Origin: Ascidiaceihabitans donghaensis
GTDB lineage: Bacteria > Pseudomonadota > Alphaproteobacteria > Rhodobacterales > Rhodobacteraceae
Length of the DNA: 64,000 nucleotides
Assembly: GCF_900302465.1 (NCBI RefSeq)
Contig: NZ_OMOR01000001.1
Location: forward strand, 372,001-436,000
Direction of reading: 5' to 3'
Of this stretch, positions 52,400 through 60,398 are shown in pieces (position 1 is the stretch's first letter; the number at the start of each line of letters is the position of its first letter). A program made the translations under genes and the position numbers. Below the pieces are notes generated by a model. The model was not told the origin of the DNA and searched no databases. It saw only the letters and a list, made by a program, of their open reading frames with translations.

Positions 52400-52602
52400 T
52401 GCAAAGTTCCCCCTCGGGTCGGTGAATTCATCGACTCAAACGCTAGCATCAAAAAATCTGGCGCTCAACACTTAGGAAACTTTTTTTCACCTACGTGAAA
52501 AAAAGAGTCGCTTTGATTTCCGTCTCGTGTTTCATTTTTGGTTAACACCGCGTCCGGTATACGACGGTGAACAAAAGCTATGACAACGACAGGGGACGAA
52601 AC
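52400..52602. promoter_or_regulatory. Divergent promoter region mgsA/amt with a perfect inverted repeat
   Basis: This 203-bp spacer separates the two main methylamine transcripts. It contains an 11-bp perfect inverted repeat, ctttttttcac (52480-52490) and gtgaaaaaaag (52495-52505), with a ctac spacer. TTTCAC-N4-GTGAAA is a likely regulator site controlling both sides. The rest shows no gene. Confidence 0.55.
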
Positions 52603-54000
52603 GTGGAAGAACAGATTGCAGAATTAGCCGCCCAAATTGCGGCGCTACAAGGGAGCGGCAGTACGACCAACCGTATGTTTGCCGAAACGTTTTACTATTT
52701 AACGATCCCGTTGATGATCATCATCCATGCAGGCTTTCTCGCCTATGAGATGGGCGCGTCACGTCTTAAGAACGTGCTAAGCTCGGGCGTGAAGAACATT
52801 CTGGCCTTCGCCTTCATGATCCCGACCTTCTACTTCTTTGGCTGGTGGGTCTATTTCGGGTTCCCAACAGGGATTCCGGGCGACGCAGGACCAATGGGCA
52901 TTTCTGGCGTAGAATATGCCAATTCGATTGCTTTGGGTTGGGGCGATGCGGCCCAATACATGGGGCCGAATATTGGCGATAACATCTCGGGTGTATTTTT
53001 TGGCGCGTTTGCACTGTTCGCAGCGACGACGGCATCCATTATGTCGGGTGCCGTGATCGAACGTATTCAAACGGTTGGTTTCATCATCCTTGCAGTTGTT
53101 CTAGGGTCCTTTGCCTGGGTTGTTGCGGCCGCTTGGGGTTGGCACGCGGATGGTTGGCTGGTGACCAAGTTCGGCGTTCATGATTTTGGGGCTGCCGGTC
53201 TGGTACATGCTGTTGCCGGTTTCTTTGCACTGGGTGTCTTGATCAATCTTGGGCCACGCATCGGCAAGTTTAATGCCGATGGGTCAGCCAACCATATCCC
53301 AGGGCACAACATGCCGCTGACGGTTGTGGGGCTGATGTTGATTATCGTTGGCTTTTTCGGCTTCTTGATGGCCTGCGTGGTTCCTCCGGGTGAAGCGTGG
53401 TCCTGGTTCCCTGACAAATTCGCGACCATTTACGGCACACCGATTACGTTGTCTGCTTTGGCCTTCAACATCCTGATGGCAGTTGCCGGTGGTGTGATTG
53501 GCAGCTGGTTGTTCACGCGTGATCCGTTCTGGATGATGTCGGGCGCTTTGGCCGGGATCATTTCCACGGCCTCTGGTCTCGACATCTACTTCCCTGCGCT
53601 GGCCTTTGTTGTCGCATTCTCTGCCGGGATCATCCTGAAGCCCTGTGCGGACTGGCTGGAACGCCGCGGCATCGACGATGCGGTGGGTGCGGTAACAGTC
53701 CACGGCACAATCGGCTTGTACGGTGTTGTGATGCTGGGCATTTGGGGCTCCGGCTATCCGGCGCTTCAAGGTGCTGCAGGTGAAGTGCCAACCATCAACC
53801 TGATGGGCCAGATCATTGGTGCGGTTGTCTTCTTCCTGCTTGGGTTCGTGCCGGGCTACGTTGTGTCTTACATCCTCAAGATGTTCGGCATGCTGCGTAT
53901 CCGTGAAGGGGCGGAACTTGCGGGTATGGACCTCGTGAAGGTTCCGGCGGCTGGGTATCCCGAGTGGGGCACAGACGCACCTGTGACACCTGCTGAATAA
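52603..54000 (+). CDS. amt: Ammonium/methylammonium transporter Amt
   Basis: The 465-aa inner-membrane channel has about eleven helices. Family motifs are DFGAAGLVHAVAGFFALGV (first pore His) and VTVHGTIGLYGVVMLG (second pore His), with WGWHADGWL between. The N-terminal 20 residues are a charged helix (EEQIAELAAQIAAL), longer than in AmtB. Start chosen as GTG 52603 with aggggac upstream; an in-frame GTG at 52567 lacks a clear ribosome site. Placement next to mgsA suggests recapture of ammonium or methylammonium set free by the pathway. Confidence 0.9.
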   Translation: MEEQIAELAAQIAALQGSGSTTNRMFAETFYYLTIPLMIIIHAGFLAYEMGASRLKNVLSSGVKNILAFAFMIPTFYFFGWWVYFGFPTGIPGDAGPMGISGVEYANSIALGWGDAAQYMGPNIGDNISGVFFGAFALFAATTASIMSGAVIERIQTVGFIILAVVLGSFAWVVAAAWGWHADGWLVTKFGVHDFGAAGLVHAVAGFFALGVLINLGPRIGKFNADGSANHIPGHNMPLTVVGLMLIIVGFFGFLMACVVPPGEAWSWFPDKFATIYGTPITLSALAFNILMAVAGGVIGSWLFTRDPFWMMSGALAGIISTASGLDIYFPALAFVVAFSAGIILKPCADWLERRGIDDAVGAVTVHGTIGLYGVVMLGIWGSGYPALQGAAGEVPTINLMGQIIGAVVFFLLGFVPGYVVSYILKMFGMLRIREGAELAGMDLVKVPAAGYPEWGTDAPVTPAE

Positions 54001-54029
54001 TCTCAACACTCAATTGAAAGGAAAATACC

Positions 54030-54200
54030 ATGTTTCCATATGAAGAAGCGTCCTGGAGTGTCGTAGACGGCGCGATGTTTATGGGGTGGGGCGGTGCCTT
54101 GCCCGGGATCACAACCTTCGTTGCGGCGGTGATATGTGTCGCTGTTCTGGTGATCGGACAAAGGTCTGAAACGGCGAAAGCCAAAAAATTCGACAAGTAA
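54030..54200 (+). CDS. 56-aa membrane protein following amt
   Basis: A short ORF (56 codons; ATG 54030, aaaggaaaa upstream) starts MFPYEEASWSVVDGAMFMGW. It has one hydrophobic helix (about residues 27-43, with TTFVAAVICVAVLVIG) and a basic tail (SETAKAKKFDK). It lies 29 bp after amt and just before the terminator at 54222, so it is part of the amt transcript. No family is recognised. It may be a small transporter partner or regulator. Confidence 0.65.
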   Translation: MFPYEEASWSVVDGAMFMGWGGALPGITTFVAAVICVAVLVIGQRSETAKAKKFDK

Positions 54201-54221
54201 GTCGGACGCATACTGAAACGG

Positions 54222-54247
54222 AAGGCCGCCCATCTGGGCGGCCTTTT
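54222..54247 (+). terminator. Rho-independent terminator after amt and its small partner
   Basis: Arms aaggccgccc (54222-54231) and gggcggcctt (54236-54245) around a 4-nt loop are followed by a run of four T (54244-54247). Confidence 0.8.
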
Positions 54248-54290
54248 GTGTTTTAATTTGCCTGACAGGAAAATAAATTGCACGAGAATG

Positions 54291-54306
54291 TTGCTTTTCA
54301 AAGCAA
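54291..54306. promoter_or_regulatory. Palindrome upstream of dmmD
   Basis: TTGCTTTTCAAAGCAA has perfect 7-bp arms (ttgcttt/aaagcaa) around TC. It sits 52 bp before the dmmD start and after the amt terminator, so it is probably an operator of the dmm operon. Confidence 0.4.
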
Positions 54307-54358
54307 GCTGAGGCTCAATGTTGGCAACAAAAGACTCGAATAGAACAGGGAGAACATC

Positions 54359-55510
54359 ATGGCCATTCTTTGGAGGCATTCTGCGCTTGCGCACCGTCAC
54401 GCCGAAATCGGCGGAGAGTTGGAAGACTGGAACGGGATGGGCACTGCGTGGTTCTATGACGATACGCCCGAACGCGCAAAAGCCGACTATGAAGCAATCC
54501 GCACCAAGGCCGGATTGATGGATGTGTCGGGTTTGAAAAAGGTACATTTGGTCGGCCCGGATGCCGCTTATGTCATTGACCGTGTCACCACGCGCAACGT
54601 CGAAAAAATCGCGCCTGGCCGATCCACATACGCGTCCATGCTGAACGCCGATGGCAAATTTGTGGATGACTGCATCATCTACCATCTGTCAGTGAACACG
54701 TGGCTGGTTGTGCACGGCACAGGCATCGGAATGGAGCAATTGACCACCGTTGCCGCCGGTAAAAACGTATCCGTTCTTTTTGACGATGATTTGCACGACA
54801 TGTCGTTGCAAGGTCCGGTGTCCGTGGATTTGTTGGCTGCCGAAATCCCCGCCATCCGCGATCTGGCGTATTTCGGCATCATGCAAACGCGTCTGTTTGG
54901 TCGTGATGTCATGATCAGTCGCACGGGATACACCGGCGAGCGTGGCTACGAAATCTTCTGCCGGGGTAAGGATGCCACGCATTTGTGGGACAGTATTCTG
55001 GATGCAGGCAAAGATATGGGTGTGCGCCCTGTGCAGTTCTCGACGCTCGATATGTTGCGCATCGAAAGCTATTTGCTGTTCTATCCGGGCGACAATTCCG
55101 AAACCTTCCCCTTCGACAACGATCTGTGCGGCGACACTATTTGGGAATTGGGTCTGGAGTTCACGGTATCCCCCGGCAAGACAGGCTTTATCGGCGCGGA
55201 AAACCACTATGCTTTGGAAGGCAAAGAGCGCTTCAAAATCTACGGTGTGCAGCTGTCTGATGGCGGCATGGCGCAAATGGATATGGGTGCACGGATCATG
55301 CAGGATGGCAAAGACGTGGGTGTCATCACTTATGGTTTGTCCTCTGATCTGAACAACTATTCCGTGGCCATCGCACGATTGGACCCTAGCGCGGCCAAAG
55401 CCGGCACCAAGCTGACGGTTGTGCAATTGGATGGCACAGAGCTGGCAGCAACCGCCGAGGAAATGCCGTTCTACGATCAGGACAAAAAAATCCGCACAGC
55501 AAAAGGCTGA
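54359..55510 (+). CDS. dmmD: GcvT-like C1-transfer protein DmmD
   Basis: The 383-aa protein is a GcvT-like (aminomethyltransferase) THF-dependent C1-transfer protein. Family parts are DVSGLKKVHLVGPDAAYVI, SLQGPVSVDLLA, ISRTGYTGERGYEIFCRG and TLDMLRIESYLLFYPGDN. It likely passes the methyl-derived formaldehyde from dimethylamine oxidation to tetrahydrofolate. It opens the rightward dmm operon (AGGGAG before ATG 54359). It resembles the GcvT half of Tdm, but lacks the DUF1989 part. Confidence 0.85.
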   Translation: MAILWRHSALAHRHAEIGGELEDWNGMGTAWFYDDTPERAKADYEAIRTKAGLMDVSGLKKVHLVGPDAAYVIDRVTTRNVEKIAPGRSTYASMLNADGKFVDDCIIYHLSVNTWLVVHGTGIGMEQLTTVAAGKNVSVLFDDDLHDMSLQGPVSVDLLAAEIPAIRDLAYFGIMQTRLFGRDVMISRTGYTGERGYEIFCRGKDATHLWDSILDAGKDMGVRPVQFSTLDMLRIESYLLFYPGDNSETFPFDNDLCGDTIWELGLEFTVSPGKTGFIGAENHYALEGKERFKIYGVQLSDGGMAQMDMGARIMQDGKDVGVITYGLSSDLNNYSVAIARLDPSAAKAGTKLTVVQLDGTELAATAEEMPFYDQDKKIRTAKG

Positions 55511-55575
55511 ACCAAACCAATCAAGGGGTGTCGCGCCGTGCGTGGCATCCCGTTTTCTGTGACCCGAGGACGACA

Positions 55576-56172
55576 ATGTCGAAATTCGAATTCCCCCCGT
55601 CCATCCGAAGCCGTCCTGTCTATGGCACTTTGGAAGAACGCCCTGGCAAGCATCACCTGATGATCGCAGACGCCGAAGGGGCCGAGGCCATCATGGATGT
55701 GGCCACACCGGATCTGATGGCGAAAACCCATATCATCTTTATCCCGCGCGGCACGGATTTTGCCGGTAAACTGCGCGGCTTGAACCCTGCGCAGTTCTAT
55801 GAGGGGCCGACCTATCAAGCCTCAGTGCAGCGCATTCGCCGCGTTTTGCAAGATGCCCATATGGGGTTGCAGGTGTATCTGACGGGTACTGAAGGCTTGA
55901 TGGGCCAAGCCCAGAATGAAGCCATGCAAGCCGGCATTCCGCACACAGCCATTCAGACAGAACATCGCGGATCAACTGCGCGGCGTATGCAATGTGTACA
56001 CTGCAAGGGCATCACCGAAGATGTGGAAACGGACCCTTTTGTGTGCTCGCATTGCGGGTTGAATCTGTTTGTGCGTGACCACTATTCGCGCCGTTTGGCC
56101 GCCTATCAGGGGGTGTGTATCGACGCCGAAGACCCCGGCAATGTCCCTGCACCAAAAGGAATTTACGAATGA
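55576..56172 (+). CDS. dmmA: Dimethylamine monooxygenase subunit DmmA (zinc-ribbon type)
   Basis: The 198-aa protein ends in a rubredoxin-like zinc ribbon: CVHCKG and CSHCGLNLF spaced about 15 residues. The N-terminal part, including RPVYGTLEERPGKHHLMIAD, matches the DmmA-like domain. It forms the dimethylamine monooxygenase with the reductase and haem subunits encoded next. ATG 55576 is used; an ORF extension to 55528 is not needed. The stop overlaps the dmmB start (ATGA at 56169-56172). Letter assignment follows gene order. Confidence 0.85.
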   Translation: MSKFEFPPSIRSRPVYGTLEERPGKHHLMIADAEGAEAIMDVATPDLMAKTHIIFIPRGTDFAGKLRGLNPAQFYEGPTYQASVQRIRRVLQDAHMGLQVYLTGTEGLMGQAQNEAMQAGIPHTAIQTEHRGSTARRMQCVHCKGITEDVETDPFVCSHCGLNLFVRDHYSRRLAAYQGVCIDAEDPGNVPAPKGIYE

Positions 56173-57131
56173 GCGGTGCCGAGAAAATCACTGTCCGTGT
56201 CACTGAAAAGACCGAATTGAACGATCTTGTGACGCGCTTTCGCTTTGAACCCGTGGATGGCGGCTTGTTGCCGACGTTCTCCGGTGGCGCCCACACGGTT
56301 GTTGAGATGCAGGATGATGCCATCACGCGGTTGAACCCGTATTCGTTGATGTCGGACCCTTTTGACCAATCCGCCTATACTATTTCGGTGCGCCGTGATG
56401 ATGAAGGGCGGGGTGGGTCGCTGTTTCTGCATAAGAACGTGAATGTGGGCGACGAGATGGTGATCTCGAACCCGGTCAATTTGTTCAGCCTGGATTTGCG
56501 GGCGAAAAAGCACCTGATGATTGCAGGTGGTATCGGCATCACGCCTTTCCTCGCGCAGATCAAGCAACTGGACCGCGCCCATGGGAACTGGGAACTGCAT
56601 TATGCGTGCCGCTCTGAGGCGTTGGGATCGTACGTCGATTATCTGACAACCACCCACCCTAATGATGTGAACGTCTACTATGACGATCAGGGGCAGGCGA
56701 TTGATCTGGAAACCCTGTTTGATGGACAGCCTTTGGGCACGCATATCTATGTGTGTGGTCCCAAAGGGATGATCGATTGGGTGCGCAGCAAGGCGGCTGA
56801 TCTTGGATGGCCCCGCGAGGCTGTGCATTACGAAGAATTCCTTGCGCCGCAACCGGGCAAACCCTTTGAGGTGAAACTGGCTGTGTCCAACAAGGTTGTG
56901 CAGGTTGGCGAACAGGAAAGCCTGTTGGAAGCGATGGAACGGGTCGGTGTTGATGCCCCTTACCTGTGCCGTGGCGGTGCCTGCGGTATGTGCGAAACCC
57001 GTGTGATCGATTACACCGGTAACTTCATCCACCGCGATCACTGGCTGGAAGACGAGGAACACAGCAGCGGCGAAAAGATCATGCCCTGCGTATCACGATT
57101 CGAGGGCAAGACCCTCGTGCTGGACCGCTAG
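56169..57131 (+). CDS. dmmB: Dimethylamine monooxygenase reductase subunit DmmB (PDR/VanB type)
   Basis: The 320-aa reductase belongs to the phthalate dioxygenase reductase group. It has an FMN-binding N-terminal domain (residues about 5-100, with NPYSLMSDPFD) and an NADPH domain (GGIGITPFLAQIKQL and VCGPKGMIDWV). The C-terminal plant-type [2Fe-2S] motif is CRGGACGMCETRV. It supplies electrons to the haem-containing DUF3445 subunit encoded next. ATG 56169 is fixed by the overlap with dmmA. Confidence 0.9.
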   Translation: MSGAEKITVRVTEKTELNDLVTRFRFEPVDGGLLPTFSGGAHTVVEMQDDAITRLNPYSLMSDPFDQSAYTISVRRDDEGRGGSLFLHKNVNVGDEMVISNPVNLFSLDLRAKKHLMIAGGIGITPFLAQIKQLDRAHGNWELHYACRSEALGSYVDYLTTTHPNDVNVYYDDQGQAIDLETLFDGQPLGTHIYVCGPKGMIDWVRSKAADLGWPREAVHYEEFLAPQPGKPFEVKLAVSNKVVQVGEQESLLEAMERVGVDAPYLCRGGACGMCETRVIDYTGNFIHRDHWLEDEEHSSGEKIMPCVSRFEGKTLVLDR

Positions 57132-57143
57132 GGAGGCCCGCCA

Positions 57144-58211
57144 ATGACCATTCAATTCAACGACGAAACGTTCCGCGACGACTATTCCTTCCACAACTCT
57201 GAACGTGCGATCCGGCGCTTTCCGTTTCCGTTCGACAAAGACAGCTACATGTACGCCGTCAACATGGAACAGCATCGCGGCGGGCCTGCGGACTCCGTGT
57301 ATGAAAAGCGCTTTGATGTGGATGAGCACTATGTCTCGGAAATGCGCGACCGGGCCAAAGTGCTGGCCGATGATCCGCTGCGCTGCCAATCCTTGCCGCA
57401 CATGACACTCGCAGGTTGGGATTTGCTGGAACTGATCATGGTGTCCAAATCCGAAGACTATCCTGATCTGTTTGAACTACACCGCGACGGCGACCAATGG
57501 CGCTGGATCAACAAGCCGCTTGGCATTGACGATTCATTCACCTTCATGGACGAAACCACGCTGCCTTACGGCCCAATGGAATACATCACGCGCCAATCGC
57601 AGGGTGATTTCGCAGTTCTTGACCAACGCGATGACAATCTGTGGATGGACGCAGGCATGATCACGACGCAGGCTGACTGGTCGCTGGATTTTGACATCGG
57701 GATGAACTTTTTTGAATGGCATGCACCGGTGCCGTTGGCACATGAAAAAGGGATTTTTGTACGGGCGTTGAAGTTTCTGCTGAATATCCAGCAAGGGGCG
57801 CCCGCGCGGCGTTTGAACTGGACCATGACGGTGAACCCGCTTTTGGACACCAGCCCCGAAAACTATCACAAATGGGGCATTCAAAAAACGTCCCTGACCC
57901 CTGACAACATTGGCGCGAAACAGCACTTGCGGGTTGAACTGCAAACCTTCTTTCGCCTGCCACGGTCCAATGCGTTGGTGTTTCCGATCCGGTGCTACTT
58001 GTGCAGCTTTCAGGACTTGATGACTGCGCCCAAATGGGGGCGGCGTTTGCACCGTGTGATACGTGATTTGCCTGAAGAACTCGCGACATACAAAGGGTTC
58101 ATCGACAACCGTCCCATGATGTTGGACTACCTGTCGCAATTCGATGACGGGCTGCCGACGTCCAACGGTATCTGGCCTGAATTTGAGACAGAACCTCCAT
58201 TGCAAAAGTGA
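57144..58211 (+). CDS. dmmC: Haem-dependent oxidative N-demethylase subunit DmmC (DUF3445)
   Basis: This 355-aa DUF3445 protein is the catalytic haem subunit of dimethylamine monooxygenase, removing one methyl to give methylamine and formaldehyde. Recognisable parts are FPFPFDKDSYMYAVNMEQHR near residue 30, MTLAGWDLLELIMV, and NLWMDAGMITTQADWSLDFD. FDIGMNFFEWHAPVP contains candidate haem-related His and Glu residues. The arginine-rich RTL/RLNWTMTVNPLLDTSPENY block follows. It ends the dmmDABC operon. Confidence 0.88.
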   Translation: MTIQFNDETFRDDYSFHNSERAIRRFPFPFDKDSYMYAVNMEQHRGGPADSVYEKRFDVDEHYVSEMRDRAKVLADDPLRCQSLPHMTLAGWDLLELIMVSKSEDYPDLFELHRDGDQWRWINKPLGIDDSFTFMDETTLPYGPMEYITRQSQGDFAVLDQRDDNLWMDAGMITTQADWSLDFDIGMNFFEWHAPVPLAHEKGIFVRALKFLLNIQQGAPARRLNWTMTVNPLLDTSPENYHKWGIQKTSLTPDNIGAKQHLRVELQTFFRLPRSNALVFPIRCYLCSFQDLMTAPKWGRRLHRVIRDLPEELATYKGFIDNRPMMLDYLSQFDDGLPTSNGIWPEFETEPPLQK

Positions 58212-58288
58212 TCCGGAAATCTGGCATTTATTAACTGAAAAATCAGAAAACAGCATCATTGTGGCCACATCGAAATCGGAGTGACCTA

Positions 58289-58909
58289 ATGAAGGATGTG
58301 TTGGATAGCATTTTTTCGTCAGTTGAAGTGTTTGCCTATCGTTGTGTGAACGATGACGACTATACGATGAAGGAAATGCACGGCGCCGTTGAATTGATTA
58401 CGGGGTACGCGCCGGATGCGATTTTGGGCAACGCCCAGGTGTCATTTGTCGGACTGACGTTTGAAGAAGACAAAGAAAAGGTTTTTGCCGAAGTTGATGC
58501 GGCAATCGAAGCAGGCAAAACCTGGGACGTGGCCTATAGGCTTGTGCGGCCCAACGGTGATCTGATGCCTGTGCGCGAGCGTGGCAATGCCGTATTTCAA
58601 GATGGTGAACTGGTGTACTTGGAAGGGTTGATTGTTGGCGCCCAAGCCGAAGTCGATCTTCGTGATGAAATGCACGACATGTTGCATATGAGCCAAACAA
58701 AGAACGATCGTGTTCAGCAGGTCGTATCGCAGATTACGCGGTCTTTGCGCCAATTGAACATGTTGTCGATCAACGCCAGCGTTGAGGCAGCGCGCAGTGG
58801 CGAAGCGGGGCGTGGTTTTGCCGTTGTCGCCACAGAGATGAAAGCCCTCGCAAATCAAAACGCGACATGGGCCCGCGCCATTTCAGACGAGCTAAGATTG
58901 AATTCCTAG
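58289..58909 (+). CDS. Minimal soluble PAS-chemoreceptor-tip protein
   Basis: This 206-aa cytoplasmic protein has a PAS domain (about residues 1-118) followed by a helical region that contains the chemoreceptor hairpin tip NASVEAARSGEAGRGFAVVA (163-182). The N-helix (about 121-165) is about 45 residues and the return helix only 25, far below the usual roughly 200-residue signalling hairpin. It has no membrane segment. ATG 58289 with ggag upstream is preferred to the ORF start at 58259. It sits between dmm and mgd. Coupling to a Che system or another kinase is possible. Confidence 0.75.
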   Translation: MKDVLDSIFSSVEVFAYRCVNDDDYTMKEMHGAVELITGYAPDAILGNAQVSFVGLTFEEDKEKVFAEVDAAIEAGKTWDVAYRLVRPNGDLMPVRERGNAVFQDGELVYLEGLIVGAQAEVDLRDEMHDMLHMSQTKNDRVQQVVSQITRSLRQLNMLSINASVEAARSGEAGRGFAVVATEMKALANQNATWARAISDELRLNS

Positions 58910-58915
58910 CTGGAT

Positions 58916-59572
58916 CTATGTGCTTTGTGGATAGCTGATGATGGATAGGTAACGCGCCGGCAGTTCTATCAGGCGTTCAGGGCCATGGGGCGCGTCGGCA
59001 TCAAAAAACAACGTGTCGCCGGGCTGCAAGCTGTGCACCGCATCACCATGCCGATAGTCTACTTTGCCTTCAAGCATGTAGATCGTTTCGATACCGCCAT
59101 GCTGGAAAGTTGGAAAGACGTCGGATTCTTCTGTCAAAGTGATCAGATACGGTTCTACCACGACGCCGGATGCGTTTGATCCGATGTGGCCCAAAAGCGT
59201 GTAGTGGTGATTTGCGCGCGTGCCATCACGGTCAATTTCCACGCCTTCGCCCGCAGGGGTATGCACGGCCTGCCGTGTTTCTTCGAAACGGCGAAAGAAA
59301 CTGGTCAACGGCACAGAAAGCGCATTGGCGAGGGCTTGTAGCGTTGTAAGTGAAGGGGATGTGTTGCCGTTTTCGATTTTTGACAACATACCAATCGAAA
59401 TGCCTGTCATTCCAGACAGTTCCGCCACGGTGGTTTCTTGCTGACGGCGATAGTTGCGCACTTCCCGACCGATGGCGACCTCAAGCACTTTTTCACGCTC
59501 ATTGTCGCGTGTGCGATGCGGGTCTTGGGAAAGGGGGGCAACCATATCGGAGTTATGCTTTTCAAAGTTCAA
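58916..59572 (-). CDS. XRE-family regulator with cupin sensor domain
   Basis: The 218-aa protein has an N-terminal XRE helix-turn-helix (about 32-95, with ISIGMLSKIENGNTSPSLTTL) and a C-terminal RmlC-like cupin domain (about 120-212, with TFQHGGIETIYMLEGKVDY and DTLFFDADAPHGP). Xre-cupin regulators sense small amines or acids, such as putrescine in PuuR. The setting between the dmm and mgd genes suggests control of methylamine genes. The start used is TTG 59572 with aaagg upstream; ATG 59545 in frame is the alternative. It lies 6 bp from the convergent PAS gene. Confidence 0.85.
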   Translation of the reverse strand: MNFEKHNSDMVAPLSQDPHRTRDNEREKVLEVAIGREVRNYRRQQETTVAELSGMTGISIGMLSKIENGNTSPSLTTLQALANALSVPLTSFFRRFEETRQAVHTPAGEGVEIDRDGTRANHHYTLLGHIGSNASGVVVEPYLITLTEESDVFPTFQHGGIETIYMLEGKVDYRHGDAVHSLQPGDTLFFDADAPHGPERLIELPARYLSIISYPQST

Positions 59573-59819
59573 GGTGCATGCCTTTTATGCAGCTGTCACC
59601 GAAGCAACAATTTAAAACCTAATCCAACTTGAATTATTGTAGCTGAAGTTTTCATAAATTGCAAAAAATATGAACCTGAGTGAAAAAACCTGCTAGTTTT
59701 CTAGACTTTTTGAACGTACCTCATTTGGACAAGGCATTTTGCCGAATCCTAACGGTGGCCTGTTTCGCCACAAATCGTCGTCTTTTTTGATATGTCGGAG
59801 CGTATTTTCTAAAGCTGGT
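59573..59819. other. Noncoding gap between the XRE gene and mgdD
   Basis: No gene is seen in these 247 bp. A hairpin candidate (gtggc...gccac near 59755-59772) may terminate the mgd transcript leftward. An AT-rich part with ctagttttctag (59693-59704) could hold the XRE promoter. Confidence 0.4.
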
Positions 59820-60398
59820 TCAAAGCAGTTCCGCTGAAACCATCGCTGTTTTTAGCGCATGATGCAGGCTACCTGCGGACGACCGAGGCCCCAAAATGCG
59901 CACCCAGTCTTCGGGATCACGACGCAGCACAAAACATCCCAAATGATGGATGGATGTGCGTTGCGCATCGCCTGTTTGCATGGCGCGGATGTTCAGATTG
60001 CAACACAATTCCATCACGGTCTCCATTCCAGCCCCACGCAGGTCATAGCAGACCCAAGCGTCGGATTGCTCTGTGATGGATGCGGTGTTTCCGAAACGTG
60101 TTTTCAGGTCACTGGCCAATGTTTCGTGTGTGTCGTACGGGGCGCCAACCATCCATTGGTCCGGACCTAGCCAGAACGCCGCTTCCGGATCATGCAACCG
60201 GCATTTGCCGGGTCCCGGTGCGTCGCCGTCCAGCAGGTCGGCCAAATGCTTGGCGCAGTCTGTTTCGAAACCCACACGCGCCATGACTGACGCCAGCGCA
60301 AGGCCGGGGTTCTCCGACAGGGTGACTGTGCCTACGGTTTCCACTTGCGGGGTCGCGCCGCCCAATGCGGTGATGGGTGTCAGGTCATGCACGAACAC
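59820..60398 (-). CDS. mgdD: N-methylglutamate dehydrogenase subunit D MgdD (SoxG-like)
   Basis: The 192-aa protein resembles the gamma subunit of heterotetrameric sarcosine oxidase (SoxG), with EAAFWLGPDQWMV and AWVCYDLRGAGMETVMELCC. With MgdABC it oxidises N-methylglutamate to glutamate and formaldehyde or methylene-THF. The order mgdA-mgdB-mgdC-mgdD on the minus strand, beside mgsABC and gmaS, supports this over true sarcosine oxidase. It overlaps mgdC by 14 bp. Confidence 0.85.
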   Translation of the reverse strand: MFVHDLTPITALGGATPQVETVGTVTLSENPGLALASVMARVGFETDCAKHLADLLDGDAPGPGKCRLHDPEAAFWLGPDQWMVGAPYDTHETLASDLKTRFGNTASITEQSDAWVCYDLRGAGMETVMELCCNLNIRAMQTGDAQRTSIHHLGCFVLRRDPEDWVRILGPRSSAGSLHHALKTAMVSAELL

